Below the pieces are notes generated by a model that saw only the letters and a list, made by a program, of their open reading frames with translations, was not told the origin of the DNA and ran no database searches. Below, in pieces: positions 14,865 to 17,064 of a stretch of 17,064 nucleotides of DNA. Positions within the stretch are counted from its first letter, which is position 1, and each line of letters begins with the position of its first letter. The position numbers and the translations under genes are program-made. This DNA comes from Gammaproteobacteria bacterium (GTDB taxonomy: Bacteria; Pseudomonadota; Gammaproteobacteria; Steroidobacterales; UBA11654): assembly GCA_012965065.1 (NCBI GenBank), contig DTSX01000117.1, positions 3,269-20,332 on the forward strand. Direction: 5' to 3'.

Positions 14865-15440
14865 TCAGAGACCAGTTTTTTTTGCTTCTAAAATGATGAC
14901 TGGAGCAACCGGCACATCTTGGAGATCTTGGAAGGTTTGAGTTGCACTCTGGCCAATTGCAGCCACAACTTCAAATCCACTAATAACCTCTCCAAAAACA
15001 GCATAACCCCACCTAGTGGGCATCGGATCCAAGGAAACATTATCTACAAGGTTGATATAGAATTGTGAACTGGCTGTATGCGGTTCATTACTTCTTGCCA
15101 TGCCTACTGTCATCCGACGATTGCTCAGGCCATTGCCAGATTCATTGACAATCTCAGGTTTGGTTTCCTTCATTTCAAATTCAGTTGTATAACCTCCTGA
15201 CTGAATAACAAAACCTTCAATGACCCTGTGAAAAATGGTGTTTGTGTAAAACCCTTCTTCCACATAGCTTAAAAAATTTTCGACACTGATCGGGGCTCTG
15301 TTTCTATCCAGTTCGAGTGTGAAAGTTCCTGAAGTGGTAACAATTTCGACTTGCGGATAATTTTCAGATGCAATGCTTGGATTGATGAAGATGAAGCAAC
15401 CGATCAGAGTTAACAACAAATTTTTGAGGTATTTTTTCAT
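14865..15440 (-). CDS. ppiA: Exported cyclophilin-type peptidyl-prolyl isomerase (PpiA-like)
   Basis: Speeds proline cis-trans isomerisation during folding of exported proteins. The 191 residues (E. coli PpiA 190) start with an export signal: MKKYLKN, a hydrophobic core to about 19, and PSIAS, where signal peptidase I would cut after A24. The mature part is a complete cyclophilin: FHRVIEGFVIQSGG with the catalytic arginine, GMARSNEPHTASSQFYINLVDN, and GYAVFGEVISG. One oddity: LIGC (12-15) fits the lipobox pattern, so lipidation at C15 is possible, although the residues after it remain hydrophobic, which favours ordinary cleavage at A24. It lies 18 nt after folD and 40 nt before lpxH on the same strand. 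The symbol follows localisation; a ppiB-type name is the alternative. Confidence 0.88.
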   Translation of the reverse strand: MKKYLKNLLLTLIGCFIFINPSIASENYPQVEIVTTSGTFTLELDRNRAPISVENFLSYVEEGFYTNTIFHRVIEGFVIQSGGYTTEFEMKETKPEIVNESGNGLSNRRMTVGMARSNEPHTASSQFYINLVDNVSLDPMPTRWGYAVFGEVISGFEVVAAIGQSATQTFQDLQDVPVAPVIILEAKKTGL

Positions 15441-15458
15441 AGTTCGAGTCTTATTTAT

Positions 15459-16361
15459 TCAATTTACAATCCACTTTTCAGATGAGACCTTTCTTTGGTA
15501 TTTAGGTATTTCTAAATTCAATGTCGAGGCAACTAGAGTATTTTTTAGGAGCATGGCAACTGTCATTGGTCCAACACCACCAGGCACAGGTGAGATCCAA
15601 GACGCCCGCTCTTTTGCAACGTCAAATTGAACATCGCCTGTAAGTTTACCACTTGCATCTCTGCTGATACCGATATCGAAAACAACAGCACCTTTTTTAA
15701 TCCAGTCCCCAGGGATAATATTTGGTTTACCGACTGCTACTGCAAGAATTTCTGCTTGGCGCACAAAGTTTTTTAAATTCTTGGTAAAACGGTGGCACAC
15801 TGTTGTGGTGGCTCCTTTTAGCAATAATTCCAGAGCAAGCGGTCGTCCCACCAAGTTAGAAGCACCAACGATTACGGCGTGTTTACCAATTGCATCAACT
15901 CCAATGTAGTCAAGCATTGTTATTACTCCAATTGCGGTACAAGGTCTTAATATAGGTATCCTCTGCATTAAACGCCCTATGGTATAGGGGTGAAATCCAT
16001 CAACGTCTTTTTTTGGGTCTATGGTTTCTATAATCTTTGTTTCATTAATATGGTCTGGTAGTGGGAGCTGAACAAGAATGCCATTAACCTCAGGATTGTT
16101 GTTCAACGATGCAACCAATTCAATCAGCTCTTTTTCAGATGTAGCTTCAGGCAAATCATAATTGAACGATTGCATTCCTACTTGATCGCAAGCAATTCTT
16201 TTGTTTCTGACGTAAATTTTTGATACAGGATTTCCACCAACTTGGACAACTGCCAAACCCGGTGGATTTGTCCCTTCCGTCTTCGCTTTAGAAATTATCT
16301 CTTTAATTTCAGAGATGGTTTCTTGGGCGATCATTTTGCCATCAATTATTTTTGCAGTCAT
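15459..16361 (-). CDS. folD: Bifunctional methylene-THF dehydrogenase / methenyl-THF cyclohydrolase
   Basis: Interconverts 5,10-methylene-, 5,10-methenyl- and 10-formyl-tetrahydrofolate in the cytoplasm, supplying one-carbon units for purines, fMet-tRNA and methionine, with NADP. The 300-residue protein (E. coli 288) keeps every key residue at E. coli numbering: Y50 and K54 in KIYVRNKRIAC, Q98 in VQLPLP (97-102) and D121 in DVDGFHP. The NADP-binding motif is GASNLVGRP (166-174) and the C-terminal signature PGGVGPMT is at 260-267. A tail of some 12 residues beyond the usual end is rich in K, S and E. It is the first gene of the minus-strand cluster; cysS, a frequent neighbour of this region in E. 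coli, is not present here. Confidence 0.98.
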   Translation of the reverse strand: MTAKIIDGKMIAQETISEIKEIISKAKTEGTNPPGLAVVQVGGNPVSKIYVRNKRIACDQVGMQSFNYDLPEATSEKELIELVASLNNNPEVNGILVQLPLPDHINETKIIETIDPKKDVDGFHPYTIGRLMQRIPILRPCTAIGVITMLDYIGVDAIGKHAVIVGASNLVGRPLALELLLKGATTTVCHRFTKNLKNFVRQAEILAVAVGKPNIIPGDWIKKGAVVFDIGISRDASGKLTGDVQFDVAKERASWISPVPGGVGPMTVAMLLKNTLVASTLNLEIPKYQRKVSSEKWIVN

Positions 16362-16392
16362 ATAGAATTACTCTGTTTAAGCTGGGTAAGTC

Positions 16393-16421
16393 AAGATAGC
16401 AAAGGTTAAACTTAGATCCAA
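16393..16421 (-). promoter_or_regulatory. Possible folD promoter
   Basis: On the minus strand TTGGAT (16421-16416) and TATCTT (16398-16393) are separated by 17 nt and lie about 30 nt before the folD ATG. The hexamers match consensus at 3 and 4 positions of 6, so this is only a candidate for transcription of folD, ppiA-like and lpxH. Confidence 0.25.
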
Positions 16422-16484
16422 CTTGGAAAAGTAATTTGAATAATAATAATTCTTTAAAATCGTCTGGTTTTATCCAAATCTCAG

Positions 16485-16490
16485 TATAAT
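16485..16490 (+). promoter_or_regulatory. -10 element of the tRNA promoter
   Basis: A perfect TATAAT lies 29 nt before the first base of tRNA-Pro, a spacing that would give a leader of about 22 nt. A convincing -35 is not seen (GTCTGG at the 17-nt position). It is the only strong -10 in the 158-bp region between folD and the tRNAs and would serve tRNA-Pro, tRNA-Arg and probably the following cyclophilin gene. Confidence 0.5.
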
Positions 16491-16519
16491 ACTGGACTTA
16501 ATAAGTTTTGAATCATTAT

Positions 16520-16596
16520 CGGGGCATAGCGCAGCCTGGTAGCGCATCTGCTTTGGGAGCAGAGGGTCGGGGGTTCAAATCCCTCTGCCCCGACCA
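16520..16596 (+). tRNA. tRNA-Pro (anticodon UGG)
   Basis: A full cloverleaf can be drawn over 77 nt. The acceptor stem pairs CGGGGCA with TGCCCCG, followed by discriminator A and an encoded CCA. The D arm holds GCGCAGCCTGGTAGCGC, the anticodon stem is TCTGC/GCAGA with loop TTTGGGA, and the T arm has GGGGGTTCAAATCCCTC. The anticodon UGG reads CCA and, by wobble, other proline codons. C1-G72 as first pair is typical of bacterial tRNA-Pro. Nine nucleotides separate it from tRNA-Arg, so the two are processed from one precursor. Confidence 0.97.
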
Positions 16597-16605
16597 TGAA
16601 TGCAA

Positions 16606-16682
<77 letters not shown>

Positions 16683-16700
16683 TTAAAGGAAAGGTGAACA

Positions 16701-17064
16701 GTGAAAATAGCAAACATGAAGACTGAGAAGGGGGATATCCGCATAGAGTTATTTGATGAGGATGCACCTAATACGGTCAAAAATTTTATCGATTTAATTC
16801 AGGATGGTTTCTACGATGGTTTAAATTTTCACCGTGTCATTCCCAATTTTGTTATCCAAGGCGGTTGCCCCAATGGGACTGGCACAGGTGGCCCCGGTTA
16901 TCATATCGCTTGTGAAATCAATACTAAGAAGCATCTTGCAGGATCACTGTCAATGGCCCATGCAGGCAAAGACACGGGCGGCAGTCAGTTTTTTATATGC
17001 CATTCTCCTCAGCCCCATCTTGATGGTGTACACACAGTCTTTGGCAAAACCTCCGATACGGATG
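16701..17064 (+). CDS. ppiB: Cytoplasmic cyclophilin-type peptidyl-prolyl isomerase, 3' end outside window
   Basis: A frame opens with GTG at 16701 and stays open to the window end (121 complete codons). It starts MKIANMKTEKGDIRIELF with no signal peptide, so it should be cytosolic. Cyclophilin motifs are FHRVIPNFVIQGG (catalytic arginine), GTGTGGPGY, SLSMAHAG, GGSQFFICHSPQPHLDG and VHTVFGK. The histidine before LDG stands where human CypA has its cyclosporin-binding tryptophan, a common bacterial change that would lower drug affinity. AAGG at 16691-16694 is 6 nt before the GTG, supporting this start over the ATG at codon 6. It lies 18 nt after the CCA of tRNA-Arg, leaving no room for a separate promoter. 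Only a short C-terminal part is missing, judging by family length. Confidence 0.9.
   Translation, partial: MKIANMKTEKGDIRIELFDEDAPNTVKNFIDLIQDGFYDGLNFHRVIPNFVIQGGCPNGTGTGGPGYHIACEINTKKHLAGSLSMAHAGKDTGGSQFFICHSPQPHLDGVHTVFGKTSDTD

Overview
This window reads as chromosomal housekeeping DNA from an AT-rich gammaproteobacterium with a compact genome, possibly a marine or symbiotic type. The Gram-negative and gammaproteobacterial signs are LpxH (lipid A synthesis), separate ParE and ParC topoisomerase IV subunits, an EF-P with lysine at the beta-lysylation site, PrmB next to AroC, and the accD-folC-cvpA-purF gene order. Gene spacing is tight, Shine-Dalgarno sites are often weak, and no phage, insertion sequence, CRISPR or transfer signature is visible. 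I do not name a genus.

Layout: the left edge (1-333, +) holds the C-terminal half of a DUF3501-family protein. It is followed by parE, parC and efp (357-5128, +), with parE and parC one base apart. The stretch 5129-5392 looks empty at first but contains two very small single-membrane-span reading frames that converge: 29 codons on + and 41 codons on -. The 41-codon frame sits at the end of a minus-strand cluster of psd, a MAPEG-family membrane protein and then the small frame (6605 down to 5237).

A 72-bp divergent region separates psd from the long plus-strand run prmB, aroC, asd, accD, folC, cvpA, purF (6678-14097). This run covers ribosomal protein methylation, chorismate and aspartate-family amino acid synthesis, fatty-acid initiation, folate polyglutamylation and purine initiation. 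purF converges with, and overlaps by 8 bp, the minus-strand cluster folD, ppiA-like, lpxH (16361 down to 14090). On the far right are tRNA-Pro(UGG), tRNA-Arg(UCU) and, only 18 nt after the second tRNA, the start of a cytoplasmic cyclophilin that runs off the window.

The genes link mainly through one-carbon and biosynthetic metabolism. AroC makes chorismate, a precursor of the pABA in folate. FolD interconverts one-carbon folates, FolC polyglutamylates them, and PurF opens the purine pathway that consumes 10-formyl-THF. Psd, AccD and LpxH serve envelope lipid synthesis.

I found no undescribed multi-gene system. The points most worth checking are the two unannotated-size membrane peptides, the apparent loss of dedD between folC and cvpA with a 10-codon frame that could be its remnant, and the cyclophilin gene that seems to get its transcript from the upstream tRNA pair.
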